Source of the DNA: Clostridium sp. chh4-2
Lineage (GTDB): Bacteria > Bacillota > Clostridia > Lachnospirales > Lachnospiraceae
Length of the DNA stretch: 64,000 nucleotides
NCBI RefSeq assembly: GCF_002899675.1
Contig: NZ_PKUU01000010.1
Span: forward strand, 1 to 64,000
Reading direction: 5' to 3'
Positions within the stretch are counted from its first letter, which is position 1. Each line of letters starts with the position of its first letter. The translations under genes were made by a program, and so were the position numbers. Shown here in pieces: positions 51,539 to 60,640 of this stretch. The notes beneath the pieces were generated by a model, which was not told the origin of the DNA, searched no databases, and saw only the letters and a list, made by a program, of their open reading frames with translations.

Positions 51539-52087
51539 TCAAACCTCCTTTCCGGCAAACCGTATGTCGCTTGCAATTTCATTTCCCCACACGTCCCAAC
51601 CGGGGGTATGCTGTCTTGCAAACAGTTCAATGCGCGGGAGATCGCCCATAAGGGCAAGTATCTTTTCCCGCGTTATATCCGGCTTTTTGCTGTGCTGCTC
51701 AACAGGGGAAATAATAAATTGATGTACCTTGTTTGATTGTCGCTTTGGGTGTCCTTTGGTAGCAAGCAAGCAGATTTCCGCATTTCCTCGCGTCCAAAAA
51801 CCCAAGCCATAAAACCAAGTGGGCGATTTCCGATTTTGCTTTAACCATACAAAGGCAACAGATTTATAGGTAAATCCCCAAGCCTTGATTAACTGCAACG
51901 CTTCTTTAAGCTGCGGGAACGTCGCCCATAGGAATAAAATGCAGTCGTTATCCGCAATTTCTTTGACGGGTAAAGCGCAAAGTTCCTCAATGCTCATAGT
52001 GGGATAGTGTTTTTCTGCTGCGCCCTGTACCTTGCTTCTCGCGTATCTCCACGGGGGATCGGCGTAAATGATTTTGTATTTCTTCAT
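51539..52087 (-). CDS. MT-A70 family methyltransferase
   Basis: 182 residues from ATG 52087 (GGGGGCGCAG upstream). Catalytic DPPW at residues 10-13 in KIIYADPPWRY, and WGNEIASDI at the end, the signature of MT-A70-type N6-adenine methyltransferases. Short, single domain. It lies between VirB6 and PrgI, where most relatives have none or a similar gene. Second orphan methyltransferase of the element. Confidence 0.9.
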   Translation of the reverse strand: MKKYKIIYADPPWRYARSKVQGAAEKHYPTMSIEELCALPVKEIADNDCILFLWATFPQLKEALQLIKAWGFTYKSVAFVWLKQNRKSPTWFYGLGFWTRGNAEICLLATKGHPKRQSNKVHQFIISPVEQHSKKPDITREKILALMGDLPRIELFARQHTPGWDVWGNEIASDIRFAGKEV

Positions 52088-52097
52088 CTGCGCCCCC

Positions 52098-52961
52098 TTA
52101 ATGCGCGCTGAATACGGATTTTGCAAGGCTTCCCGTCTTGAAAAGCGTAAAACACAAAAGGACGGTATAGCCCATGCAAGACCAGATCGCGCCGGATATA
52201 TCGTCGGTTGCCGCGATTGTCTGTATCAAAACCGCGTAAATGCCGACGCACACGAGAATTAGAAAAGCCTGAAAACCAAGTGCAAGCAAGGATTTTAAGT
52301 AATTCTGTCCCATGCCGCCCCATTCACGATTTACCATTGTCGCAACGGGGATAGGGGCAATACTCGTTACAAGGTATATTTCAATCATGCGCCCGTATAC
52401 CACCAGCATAATACAGATAGACAACGCTTTCATCGTAAGCCCCACAAAGAGCGATTGAAACCATAGTCCCAAAAGCCCGCCGACGCTCATAGCTTCCAGC
52501 TTTGCTTCTATATCGGTGATAACGGTTGCAATATCTATGCTTGTGTCGGATATGATAACGCCCGCGCTGTCGTTGACGACGCTCTGTGTAATGTCAAATA
52601 CGCCCATGACGATGTTCCAAGTATTTGTTACCAGCAGCACCGCAACAAAGGTTTTGAAAATCCACTTGAAGAAAATCCAAGTGTCGAGATCGTGCAGATT
52701 GTTTTTCTCAATTACAAGCTGGATTAGTTCGTAGCACATGACAAAGGTAATGATAACGCCCGCAATCGGCACAATGACGTTTTCCGAAAGGCTGCGTATC
52801 ATGTTGAATATGCCCGCGTTCCACCCGGCAGGGGTTGTGCCGACTTGCGTTGCGATTTCTCCAACCTCTGTATTTACGCTGTCGAACAGCCCGGAGAGAT
52901 TAGAGAGTATTCCGTCTGTCAAAATGCCGCGAAACCAATCTTCAATCATCTGCCATATCAA
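52098..52961 (-). CDS. VirB6/TrbL-like conjugal transfer membrane protein
   Basis: 287 residues with about six hydrophobic segments and a periplasmic-type loop near 130-165. ENVIVPIAGVIITFVMCYEL and EWGGMGQNYLKSLLALGFQA match the VirB6-like proteins of Tn1549-type elements. Polytopic core of the channel. The stem-loop at 52981 precedes it. Confidence 0.88.
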   Translation of the reverse strand: MIWQMIEDWFRGILTDGILSNLSGLFDSVNTEVGEIATQVGTTPAGWNAGIFNMIRSLSENVIVPIAGVIITFVMCYELIQLVIEKNNLHDLDTWIFFKWIFKTFVAVLLVTNTWNIVMGVFDITQSVVNDSAGVIISDTSIDIATVITDIEAKLEAMSVGGLLGLWFQSLFVGLTMKALSICIMLVVYGRMIEIYLVTSIAPIPVATMVNREWGGMGQNYLKSLLALGFQAFLILVCVGIYAVLIQTIAATDDISGAIWSCMGYTVLLCFTLFKTGSLAKSVFSAH

Positions 52962-52980
52962 AAGCTAATCCCTCCTTTCC

Positions 52981-53011
52981 CGCGCTCTCCCGCGTGAAGC
53001 GGGAGAGCGCG
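52981..53011 (-). promoter_or_regulatory. Intercistronic stem-loop after the Maff2 gene
   Basis: A perfect 13-bp GC-rich stem (CGCGCTCTCCCGC / GCGGGAGAGCGCG, 5-nt loop) lies 24 bases after the Maff2 stop. No T tail, so mRNA stabilisation rather than termination; it would keep the pilin-like gene abundant. Confidence 0.6.
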
Positions 53012-53034
53012 GCGGGTAGTGTTAGTTTGTGGCA

Positions 53035-53250
53035 TTATCCAAACAGGCCGGAGAGCAGCGGGACAAGGGTAAGCCCAATGAGGGCAACGCCGCCGCCCGC
53101 CATAAGCTGTTTCATGCCCTGCGATTTCGCGCCGGGGTTATCGTTGCCGTACCCCTCCATGAGGTTAATGCCGCCCCAAATGCCAAGTCCTGCGCCAAGC
53201 GCGATTACCAAAGTCTGCAATACGTCAACTGCGCTGTTGAAAAAATCCAT
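53035..53250 (-). CDS. Maff2 family small membrane protein (VirB2-like)
   Basis: 71 residues with two membrane helices (VLQTLVIALGAGLGIWGGIN and LMAGGGVALIGLTLVPLLSG) and a GYGNDNPGAKSQGMKQ hinge. Matches the Maff2 family, the presumed VirB2-like pilin of these elements. Preceded by a terminator-like hairpin and followed by a stem-loop, so its expression differs from that of its neighbours. Confidence 0.93.
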   Translation of the reverse strand: MDFFNSAVDVLQTLVIALGAGLGIWGGINLMEGYGNDNPGAKSQGMKQLMAGGGVALIGLTLVPLLSGLFG

Positions 53251-53307
53251 ATAAACCTCGCTTTCTGCCGCTAAAACGGCTCAAAAAATGTTGTTGGAAA
53301 TAAAAAT

Positions 53308-53329
53308 GCCGCCGTTTTTATTCGGCGGC
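53308..53329 (-). terminator. Terminator-like hairpin overlapping the VirD4 end
   Basis: On the minus strand GCCGCCG and CGGCGGC enclose an 8-nt loop followed by ATTTTTATT. It overlaps the last codons of VirD4; probably a partial terminator within the transfer operon. Confidence 0.55.
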
Positions 53330-55099
53330 TGCGTCCTCGTCGGACAAATCTATTTCGTATATGTCAAAGGGTTCGTCGGGCTTTACGATTGCCGGACGGG
53401 TGGACATATACCGTTCAACGTCAAAAGCGTTTTTCTTGTCGAAGTCGGAAAGGTATTTGTAGTTCGGGTGCTGCGTTATATCGTACTTATCGCTGAAAAA
53501 GGGGCGCACGCCGCGCAACTGCAAAATACATTTTCCTCCGTCCATAACTGCGATTTCGTCCTGTGTCATCAACTCCTTTCCCAATTTCTGATAATTGAGG
53601 CCATGAGAAACCTGCGTGCCGCGATTTTCGGAAGTGTTGAAACTGTCGATTGTTTCCCGTCCCAAGTTTTCCGAAATATCCTTTGCATTTTTCCCACGTC
53701 CTCCCAAAAACAAGGTGCTGTCGGCATTGTCCAGTATGATTTCTGCCGCGTCCTTGTAAATGGCTTTTAGCTGGCTCTGCGATTGCAGAATGATAGAAGC
53801 CGAGATTTCCCGGCTGCGGATTGTAGCAATGAGTTTTTCAAACTGCGGGATTTGGCCGATGTTGGCAAACTCGTCCAGCAAACACCGCACATGAACAGGT
53901 AGTTTGCCGCCGTATTCATCATCGGCCTTGTCGCAAAGCAAATTGAAAAGCTGCGATTGCAGCATAGCGATAACAAAATTGAAAGTGCTGTCCGTATCGC
54001 TCATTATGAGAAAAAGCGCGGTCTTTCTGTCGCCTAACGTATCAAGTTCTAATTCGTCGTAGGACATAAGATCGCGGAGTTCCTTTATATCAAAGGGGGC
54101 AAGCCGCGCACCGCAAGAAATGAGGATTGATTTTGCGGTCTTGCCCGCCGCCAATTTATATTTTCGGTACTGCTTCACCGCGAAATGGTCGGGGTCGCGT
54201 TCCTCCAAGTCGGCAAACAACAGATCGACGGGGCTTTGGTATTCCTCGTCGTCCTCGCGGGCTTCGCTGGCGTTGATAAGTTCCAACAGGGTAATAAAGT
54301 TCATTTCCTCTGCGGGGGCTTCGTACCAGATGTAGCCCACCAACGCGCAATACAAAAGCCGTTCTGCCTTTACCCAAAAATCCTCCGCGCTTTTTTCGCC
54401 CTCGCCTTTGGTATTCGCTATCAGCGTGTTTACCAGCTTCAAAATGTCCTTTTCGCTGCGGATATACACAAAGGGGTTGTAGTGCATGGATTTTTTGAAG
54501 TTAATCGTATTCAGTACCTTAATGCGGTAGCCCGCCCGTTGCAGCAGCTTCCCGCACTCGATTAGGACGGTACCTTTCGGGTCTGTCAAGACGTAGGAAG
54601 AATGAAGCTGCATTAAATTAGGCTTGACGAAAAACCTTGTCTTTCCGCTGCCGCTGCCGCCGATCACGACGACGTTTTTATTTCTTGCGTACTTCGGCTG
54701 CTTCGGGCGGCTGTTCATGGTAAGCCGTTCCGTCTGCGTTAAAATGATGTTGTTTTGAAAATCCGGGTCTATGTAGGGCTTAATATCTTCGGCGTTTCCC
54801 CATCGGGCAGAGCCGTACTCCGCGCCCTTGCGGTATTTCTTTGCGTTTTTCCCTTTGACATAGACTATCAAGCGGATAATCACCGCGCCAATAATGCCGA
54901 CAAGCAAATCCAGCGGGTACACGCTCGGCAAGGCGTTTTCAAAGACTGCGGAAAATCCCTGCGTGATATTCAGTATCTTTGCGGAAATATCCGCGCCGGG
55001 GGCAAGCCGCACCGCCTGTCCGACTTTATCAAAGAGATAGACAAAGAACACATAGGGGATATTCGGAAGTATCAGCTTTTTGTAGTTAATCTGCTTCAT
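53318..55099 (-). CDS. VirD4-like type IV coupling protein
   Basis: 593 residues. Two N-terminal membrane helices, Walker A GGSGSGKTRFFVKPN near 143-157, Walker B VRCLLDEFANIGQIP, and the ASIILQSQSQLKAIY motif. Couples the relaxase-DNA complex to the channel. Overlaps PcfB by 4 bases. Confidence 0.96.
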   Translation of the reverse strand: MKQINYKKLILPNIPYVFFVYLFDKVGQAVRLAPGADISAKILNITQGFSAVFENALPSVYPLDLLVGIIGAVIIRLIVYVKGKNAKKYRKGAEYGSARWGNAEDIKPYIDPDFQNNIILTQTERLTMNSRPKQPKYARNKNVVVIGGSGSGKTRFFVKPNLMQLHSSYVLTDPKGTVLIECGKLLQRAGYRIKVLNTINFKKSMHYNPFVYIRSEKDILKLVNTLIANTKGEGEKSAEDFWVKAERLLYCALVGYIWYEAPAEEMNFITLLELINASEAREDDEEYQSPVDLLFADLEERDPDHFAVKQYRKYKLAAGKTAKSILISCGARLAPFDIKELRDLMSYDELELDTLGDRKTALFLIMSDTDSTFNFVIAMLQSQLFNLLCDKADDEYGGKLPVHVRCLLDEFANIGQIPQFEKLIATIRSREISASIILQSQSQLKAIYKDAAEIILDNADSTLFLGGRGKNAKDISENLGRETIDSFNTSENRGTQVSHGLNYQKLGKELMTQDEIAVMDGGKCILQLRGVRPFFSDKYDITQHPNYKYLSDFDKKNAFDVERYMSTRPAIVKPDEPFDIYEIDLSDEDAAAE

Positions 55100-55569
55100 A
55101 TCTCGCGCCCCCTGTCCATTTTCTTTACCTTGTCGCGGGCGGCGTTAAGCTGTTTTGCCTTGTCCTTTGCAGCGGCAAGGGCTTTGCGGATAGATGGCTT
55201 TTTATCCCGGTTCAGCTTCTTTGCGGAAAACTCTTGAAACGCTGCGGTCATAACGTCCGCGTCCCGGCCTTTGAAAAACACAAGGTAACGGGTCTGCTCG
55301 CCCTTAACCTTTTTCAGCGAAAAATCTATGTTGTATTTCTTCGCCGTACTCTCAAAGGCTTTGATATTCGCGTCGGTGATCTCGATGTTGGAAACGCCCG
55401 CATTCTGCTTCATAAGCTGGCGCATGGTCTGTTTCCCATGCGCGGGCTTGCTTTTCTGCTCCAAAAACTTTCGGATTGCTTTCTGCAACGCCTGTTCGGT
55501 AAGCCGCGCCGCGCCTTTTCCCACTTTGACGTATAGGGCAATCGTTTTTTGGGTTACTTCCTCCTGCAA
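55096..55569 (-). CDS. PcfB family (DUF3801) accessory protein
   Basis: 157 residues. N-terminal block TQKTIALYVKVGKGAARLTE and a central block NIDFSLKKVKGEQTRYLVFFKGRDADV match PcfB/DUF3801, the relaxosome-coupling-protein adaptor of these elements. Basic tail. Confidence 0.9.
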   Translation of the reverse strand: MQEEVTQKTIALYVKVGKGAARLTEQALQKAIRKFLEQKSKPAHGKQTMRQLMKQNAGVSNIEITDANIKAFESTAKKYNIDFSLKKVKGEQTRYLVFFKGRDADVMTAAFQEFSAKKLNRDKKPSIRKALAAAKDKAKQLNAARDKVKKMDRGREI

Positions 55570-55605
55570 GGTATCAACTCCTTTCCCGGTAAAGTGTGGC
55601 TATGC

Positions 55606-56535
55606 TCATTCGCCGCCGTAAAAATCGTGATTGACAAGGGCGGTATAGTAGCTGTCAATGGTACTCGGCGCGTTGAACAGCACCGCTTTTAGATACTGCT
55701 TGATGTTGCGCACTTTGGTTGTGTTTTCCCTCATGCAGTCCAAAACAAACTCAATGTGGCTGCTGTTCAGCTTCATAAACTTGGATTTCACCAGTTCGGC
55801 GGGGTAGTCGTCCCCGGCGATACGGATTGTCTTTCGGGCTGTGCAGACGGTTTCCAGCATAAGGTCAACAATCTCATTTAGGCGGTCTGCGTCGATTTTG
55901 CAGTTTTGAATGAGATGGTCGTATTCGATATTGTCCTTGATAATCTCCCTGTAAATCTCTACTGCGCTATTGCTTTTCGCTTCCGTTCTTTTCCTTTCCG
56001 GCAGCGTAGCCGCTTCGCCCTGTGCAAAGGGCAAGGGGTTTGGGGAATGGAAAGGAATGGAATGGGTACTTGATAGATCAGTAATTGATTGTTCTTTACT
56101 TGATATATCTTTATTTAATTGCATTGGATTTTCCTGCGTAGGTTTTTCCAACGTAGGTTTTTCCAACGTTGGATTTTCCAATGTAGGTAAATCCGATGTA
56201 GGCGGCTTTTCGCTGCTGGTAGCTGCTTCCGGCTCTTTGGGCTGCGGCTGCTCATATATGACATAATCCGCGCCGCGCAAACGTCCTTTCTCGTCGCGTT
56301 CCCGGCTGCGGACGATATATCCGGCTTTTTCAAGTTCTTTGACCGCTTCGCGGATTGCGTCGATCTTCTCGCGGTTGATGTGAGATAAGCCCGCAAGTGT
56401 ATAATCCCAATCTTCGGGCAAGGACAGCATTTGCGAAAGCAAGCCTTTTGCCTTTAAGGTGAGTTCCTTATTGCGCAAGTGGTGGTTGCTCATAACGGTA
56501 TAGCCCGTATTTCTCTCAACTCGGAAAACTGCCAT
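55606..56535 (-). CDS. RepA N-terminal domain replication initiator-like protein
   Basis: 309 residues. VERNTGYTVMSNHHLRNKELTLKAKGLLSQMLSLP (key positions 5-39) is the RepA_N/DnaD-like winged helix start. A linker follows with a repeat of PTLEN/PTLEK units (about 115-135), then a DUF6017-like C-terminal domain. ICEs with such proteins can replicate as a circle after excision. First gene of the minus-strand transfer operon; a control region lies upstream. Confidence 0.85.
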   Translation of the reverse strand: MAVFRVERNTGYTVMSNHHLRNKELTLKAKGLLSQMLSLPEDWDYTLAGLSHINREKIDAIREAVKELEKAGYIVRSRERDEKGRLRGADYVIYEQPQPKEPEAATSSEKPPTSDLPTLENPTLEKPTLEKPTQENPMQLNKDISSKEQSITDLSSTHSIPFHSPNPLPFAQGEAATLPERKRTEAKSNSAVEIYREIIKDNIEYDHLIQNCKIDADRLNEIVDLMLETVCTARKTIRIAGDDYPAELVKSKFMKLNSSHIEFVLDCMRENTTKVRNIKQYLKAVLFNAPSTIDSYYTALVNHDFYGGE

Positions 56536-56862
56536 TTTTTATCACTTCCTTTCTCGGTTTGCGTGGAATATTAGAAAGCCGTTTTTGGCGTTTTTGGTAT
56601 TGCAGTATGCCTTTGCCGTTTTTGCGTCTGAAAAGCCTTGTATTGCAAGGGCTTTTTCGCGCCTAACGTTCCACGTTACCGCCTGTTTTCGGGCATAAAA
56701 AAACCGCAACTCTTTTCAAGCTGCGGCGACATATCCTATTCACTTAAAAACGCCATATCAAGGCTTGTCCAACCTTGCTACGGCGTTTTAGGTGTAATTA
56801 TAGGGGTTGTTTAATTGTCTTTAAGGTGCTGAAAGCCGCATGGTTACGGCATTTTCCTTGTT
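56536..56862. other. Right end of the element: repeats, no gene
   Basis: About 330 bases with three GCCGTTTTT/GCGTTTTTG blocks (56578-56626) that look iteron-like, a GCGTGGAAT / ACGTTCCAC pair, and a hairpin AAAACGCC...GGCGTTTT (near 56749-56791). This fits an origin or operator for the RepA-like gene and the attR arm. Purpose not proven. Confidence 0.5.
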
Positions 56863-57998
56863 GTGCATATATTGACGGGGCGGTTGGAGCCGATGAGAAC
56901 TGCCAGCACAAGCGCGGTTGCGCTCCATCCATTTGTGATTGCCGTAATGACTGCGATGGGGCGGAAAATGTTATTCACGGCGCTGTTGGACATAAACTGG
57001 GTTAACACAGAAGTTACCGCAAAGAAGACGAACAGCACGAAGTATTTGTTGTCTGACCCGCCAAGAAGCGTATTAACGATATTTCCAATGACCTTGTCGC
57101 CGCCTGTTTTCGCTAAAGCGGTTGCCAGAGGCAGCATGCCGACCTGAATCATGATTACGGTCAGCCCCATGTGGTTTGGAATTTCTTTCGGGCCGATGAT
57201 CCCAAACAGAACCATTGCCAGCGCGCCGATCAGCGGCGGAACCACATTGTCGCCTCCTGTCAGGGACATGAATACCAGCCCTAAGATGGTGAGAACGAAA
57301 ATGATGATCGTGATTTTCTCCTGTTTTTCAGTCAGATTGACTTTTTTCTCTTCCCTGGATTGTGCAGTGTAGTCCGCATCAATCGTAGGGGCAAATCGGT
57401 GGTTCACGAATACGGCTCCTGCGGCAACCGCAATTCCTATTGGGAGTTTAGCGATCATCTGGGTGAAAAAAGTAAATTCCCCGGTTCCGCCTAACTCTGT
57501 GATCACCTGGTTAATCATGTTGTAGCCGCCGGCATTGCCGCCTAAAGGGATCAAGCCTGCCCAAACCTGAGCGATGATCGCGCAGCTCTGCATGAATTTG
57601 CTGACCGGACGGTCATTTTCTTTGCATACTGTAATGATGAGAGGAATGAGTATGGTGAGTGTTGTTGTTCCATTGGTGAAGCAGGTCAACAAAAAGATCA
57701 TAATGAAGAAGCCGAACATAATTTTGGTATCACTGGAACCCGGTTTAATCATGCTGCGGCTTAATTTTGAGATAAGACTGGTTTTTGAAAGGCCGTGAGC
57801 CACCAGAAACATGGAGGCCATCAGGACAACTGAGGAGTTTGTCAGCCCGGACCAGGTTTCTTTAAAGGTCAGGATTCCCGATGCTTCCAAAATGATCGCT
57901 GCCATCATCGCCACTGTCGCAATACGGAATTTTCCGCTGGACAGCAGGATAATTACCAGAAAGAATGTAAAAAATGTAAAGTACATTTGCCAAGCCAT
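56844..57998 (-). pseudogene. N-terminal part of the SLC13-type permease, cut by the element
   Basis: From ATG 57998 (AAGGAAGG upstream), about 377 host residues run to NRPVNI at the junction, after which the frame ends within the element as CTTRKMP. Multiple membrane helices, and the FFTQMIAKLPIGIAVAAG and LTQFMSNSA blocks, match the divalent-anion:Na+ (SLC13/CitT-like) or ArsB/NhaD superfamily. The C-terminal 46 residues are at 31186-31327. Excision of the element would restore about 424 residues. In the integrated state the last helix is missing, so transport is probably lost. Confidence 0.88.
56863..56867. repeat. Right junction core repeat GTGCA (attachment site)
   Basis: The second copy of the 5-bp core, see 31328-31332. 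Host sequence (tatattgacggggcgg) begins right after it. Confidence 0.75.
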
Positions 57999-58107
57999 TA
58001 GATAGACACCTTCCTTTATGATTGATATGTATATTGCGCAATACATTCAAGACAATTTGAGTATATCGGTGAAGGGGGCATTTGTACACTTGTCAATTTC
58101 GATGGAA

Positions 58108-59031
58108 CTATTCAAATTTTAATTCACATTCTTTCCAGTATTCCTTGGCGATGTCGATGAAATCTCTTGCTGCGCGGCTCAGATATTTCCCCTGTTTATA
58201 GACGGCCACAACATTTAAGGTGGGATGAGAGGAGAGTTTGTAGCTGATAACGCCTTCGGGGAGCTCATCTTTGTGGTATTCTTCAATGATGCCGCAGCAC
58301 AGGTTTTCTTCCACCATGGACATATTCAGCTGGAATACGCCGCTTTGGGAATAAATTTTTGGCGTGAACCCGGCTTGTTCAAAGATATCGGTCAGAATCG
58401 TATGGTTGATGCCGGCTCTGTTTCCCAGCACAAAATATTCATCACAGAGAGCTTTTAAATCTATGACTTCCGTACCGTCCGGTTCAAAAAATGCGGCGTT
58501 TTTCATGGGATTGTCTTTTGACATCACAAGAATCATTTCCGCCTTTCTCAGCTCTTCGGTCACTTCTTTGGAGGACCAGGAATTACCGATGGTCATGATG
58601 CCTATATCTAAGACTCCTGATGCAATATCCTTTTGCATCTGCCGCCCGAAGGACTGGGAAACCTGAATCCTGATCTCGGGATACGTGCGATGAAATTTTT
58701 TGTAAACCCATGCCAGCATACGTCCCCCTGTTCCGGGCGTTACGCCGATTGTCAGCTGTTCTCGTTTGGTCTGTGCTAAATCAGAGATTCTGGAATATGC
58801 GTCTTTTTTTATCTCTAATAACTTCTTTCCGGCTTCCACGTAGATCTCACCGGCTTCCGTTAATTTCCAGTTGTTGCGGTTTCGGTAGAAGAGCCGGGTA
58901 CCCAGCTCTTTTTCTAGGTTCAAAAGCTGCTGATTCAGCGCAGGCTGGGAAATATATAACTTTTCCGCTGCCCGGGTGATGTTCTCTTCCTGGGCGATTT
59001 TAAGGATATTTTCAATTTGACGTAAGTCCAT
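58108..59031 (-). CDS. LysR family transcriptional regulator
   Basis: 307 residues. The N-terminal HTH is MDLRQIENILKIAQEENITR followed by AAEKLYISQPALNQQL. The effector domain begins near 90. It lies 109 bases upstream of the interrupted permease gene on the same strand and is the likely activator of the permease-enolase-MBL operon. Effector probably the transported organic acid. Confidence 0.92.
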   Translation of the reverse strand: MDLRQIENILKIAQEENITRAAEKLYISQPALNQQLLNLEKELGTRLFYRNRNNWKLTEAGEIYVEAGKKLLEIKKDAYSRISDLAQTKREQLTIGVTPGTGGRMLAWVYKKFHRTYPEIRIQVSQSFGRQMQKDIASGVLDIGIMTIGNSWSSKEVTEELRKAEMILVMSKDNPMKNAAFFEPDGTEVIDLKALCDEYFVLGNRAGINHTILTDIFEQAGFTPKIYSQSGVFQLNMSMVEENLCCGIIEEYHKDELPEGVISYKLSSHPTLNVVAVYKQGKYLSRAARDFIDIAKEYWKECELKFE

Positions 59032-59052
59032 ATTTAACCCCCTTTAGTTCGG

Positions 59053-60615
59053 TTATAAATGAGAAGTCCTCCACTGTTCCGGCGTTTCTCCTGTCCATTT
59101 TTTGAAGACCCGGAAAAAATATTTGATATTGTCATAACCCACCGCCTTTGCAATCTGGTACATTTTTTTATCGGAAGAAAGCAGCAGTTGTTTGGCTTTT
59201 TCGATGCGGATGCGGTTCAGATAATCTACGAATTTCTCGCCTGTCTGTTCTTTGAACAAATGGCTCAGATAACTGCGGCTCATATAGAAGAAGCAGGAGA
59301 GCAGTTCTACAGACAGATCTTTATAATAATTCTTTTCCACATAGAGCTTGATTTTTTCAATAACATTGTCCGTGGCGTAAATTCCTTTTTCCTTTAATAC
59401 GTTTGTGATATTTGTAAAAAACTGAAGGTAATAGGCTTCCAGCTCATCTAAAGCGAACATGGTATTAAGTATATTTTGGATGCTGGAAGAAACGGAGGAA
59501 GGGTTGACCTGTTCCACGTAGTTTGTCAGAATTCCACGGGTTTGGTCGGAAAGCTGGAAGCAGAAGTATTTCACGTCGGAAAAGCTGGATTCCGGAAAGC
59601 TTTCGAAATAGGTGAACAGCTCATGGACCAGCTGCTTTACTTCCTGTTCCATACCGGCCTCGATTCTAAACAGCAGCTCATTCTGCTTATTCCATTGGAA
59701 ATGGCGGTATTCACCTGTATTTTCCTGATAGAAATAAAAGTGGTTGATATCTTTGAGCTTTTTCGTGTTCAGCGCTTCCACTGTTTCCAGAAATGCGTCA
59801 TGAAGTTCCGAAAGCTGGTTGTGGAGCACGCTGATTCCGATGGATATGGAGACATCTCTCGTTTCAAATAAAGTGATAATACTTTTGGCGATCTGACGGC
59901 ACAGGGCGTTGGGGCTTAATATGGACTGCTCCGGCATAAAAAGGATCAAGAATCCCAAGTGTTTATTATTGATGTGTTGTAAGTATAAGGCCAGGTCCCC
60001 AAATCCATTTTCCGCCAGGTAGTTCTGCATTTCCTCTTCTTCCAGAGTATCTCCGCTATGGATGGTCATGAGCATCAGGGAATGGGTGTCATTGATATAG
60101 CTGAGCTTTTGTGAGGCCAGGGTCAGTTTTTCCGTATGGTAACCTAAGATGGAATTTTTCAACGACTGGATATCATATTCGTAGCAGGCGTATTCCTTTT
60201 CCTGCTCGCTGTCCATCAGCTGATTCTGCATGGAGGCGGTATTTTCGATAAAACGAATGGCATTTTGCATAGAGGCCTGCAAATCATCCCGGCCAAAGGG
60301 CTTTAGCAGATAGTCCACAGCTTTTGCCCGGATGGCCTGTCTGGTGTATTCGAAATCCTTATAGCCGCTGATAACGATAATCGGCTTGTCGGAATACTGT
60401 TCGGCTAAAAGCGGAAGCAAGGCGCTGCCCGACATATTGGGCATATTCATATCTGTGATGATGATGTCGGGATTTTCCCGTTCGATCAGGAGAAGGGCTT
60501 CCTGCCCGTCCCCGGCTTCACCGGCACAGGTGACAAGATGATTCATATTCTTTAATTTAGCGATCGTTCCCTTGCGGGTCAGTTCTTCGTCGTCGATGAC
60601 AATGTAACGGTACAT
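59053..60615 (-). CDS. AraC-type (YesN-like) response regulator, second copy
   Basis: 520 residues. Receiver domain with DDEE at 8-11, Asp55 in IIITDMNMPN; the C-terminal AraC HTH pair lies in the last 100 residues (SVELLSCFFYMSRSYLSHLF; AVGYDNIKYFFRVFKKWTGE). Cognate kinase 25 bases upstream. Analogous to, but clearly different from, the pair at 10899-14284. Likely activates the sugar ABC genes starting at 62522. Confidence 0.93.
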   Translation of the reverse strand: MYRYIVIDDEELTRKGTIAKLKNMNHLVTCAGEAGDGQEALLLIERENPDIIITDMNMPNMSGSALLPLLAEQYSDKPIIVISGYKDFEYTRQAIRAKAVDYLLKPFGRDDLQASMQNAIRFIENTASMQNQLMDSEQEKEYACYEYDIQSLKNSILGYHTEKLTLASQKLSYINDTHSLMLMTIHSGDTLEEEEMQNYLAENGFGDLALYLQHINNKHLGFLILFMPEQSILSPNALCRQIAKSIITLFETRDVSISIGISVLHNQLSELHDAFLETVEALNTKKLKDINHFYFYQENTGEYRHFQWNKQNELLFRIEAGMEQEVKQLVHELFTYFESFPESSFSDVKYFCFQLSDQTRGILTNYVEQVNPSSVSSSIQNILNTMFALDELEAYYLQFFTNITNVLKEKGIYATDNVIEKIKLYVEKNYYKDLSVELLSCFFYMSRSYLSHLFKEQTGEKFVDYLNRIRIEKAKQLLLSSDKKMYQIAKAVGYDNIKYFFRVFKKWTGETPEQWRTSHL

Positions 60616-60640
60616 AGATTTCCCCCATTTTAAACGTGAA

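Larger units (their letters stand above)
31333..56862. mobile_element. Integrative conjugative element, Tn1549-like transfer module, serine recombinase
   Basis: About 25.5 kb inserted in a permease gene. Content: large serine recombinase at the left end, sigma/HTH regulators, a Cfr/RlmN-like cargo island, XRE regulator, MobC and relaxase, TTRAP, antirestriction fusion, TopB, NlpC/P60, VirB4, PrgI (VirB3-like), VirB6-like, Maff2, VirD4, PcfB and RepA-like. Both ends are defined by the interrupted host gene and GTGCA. The transfer gene set looks complete for this family, so the element may be self-transmissible. The backbone is GC-rich compared with the flanking chromosome, consistent with transfer. 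Confidence 0.92.
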
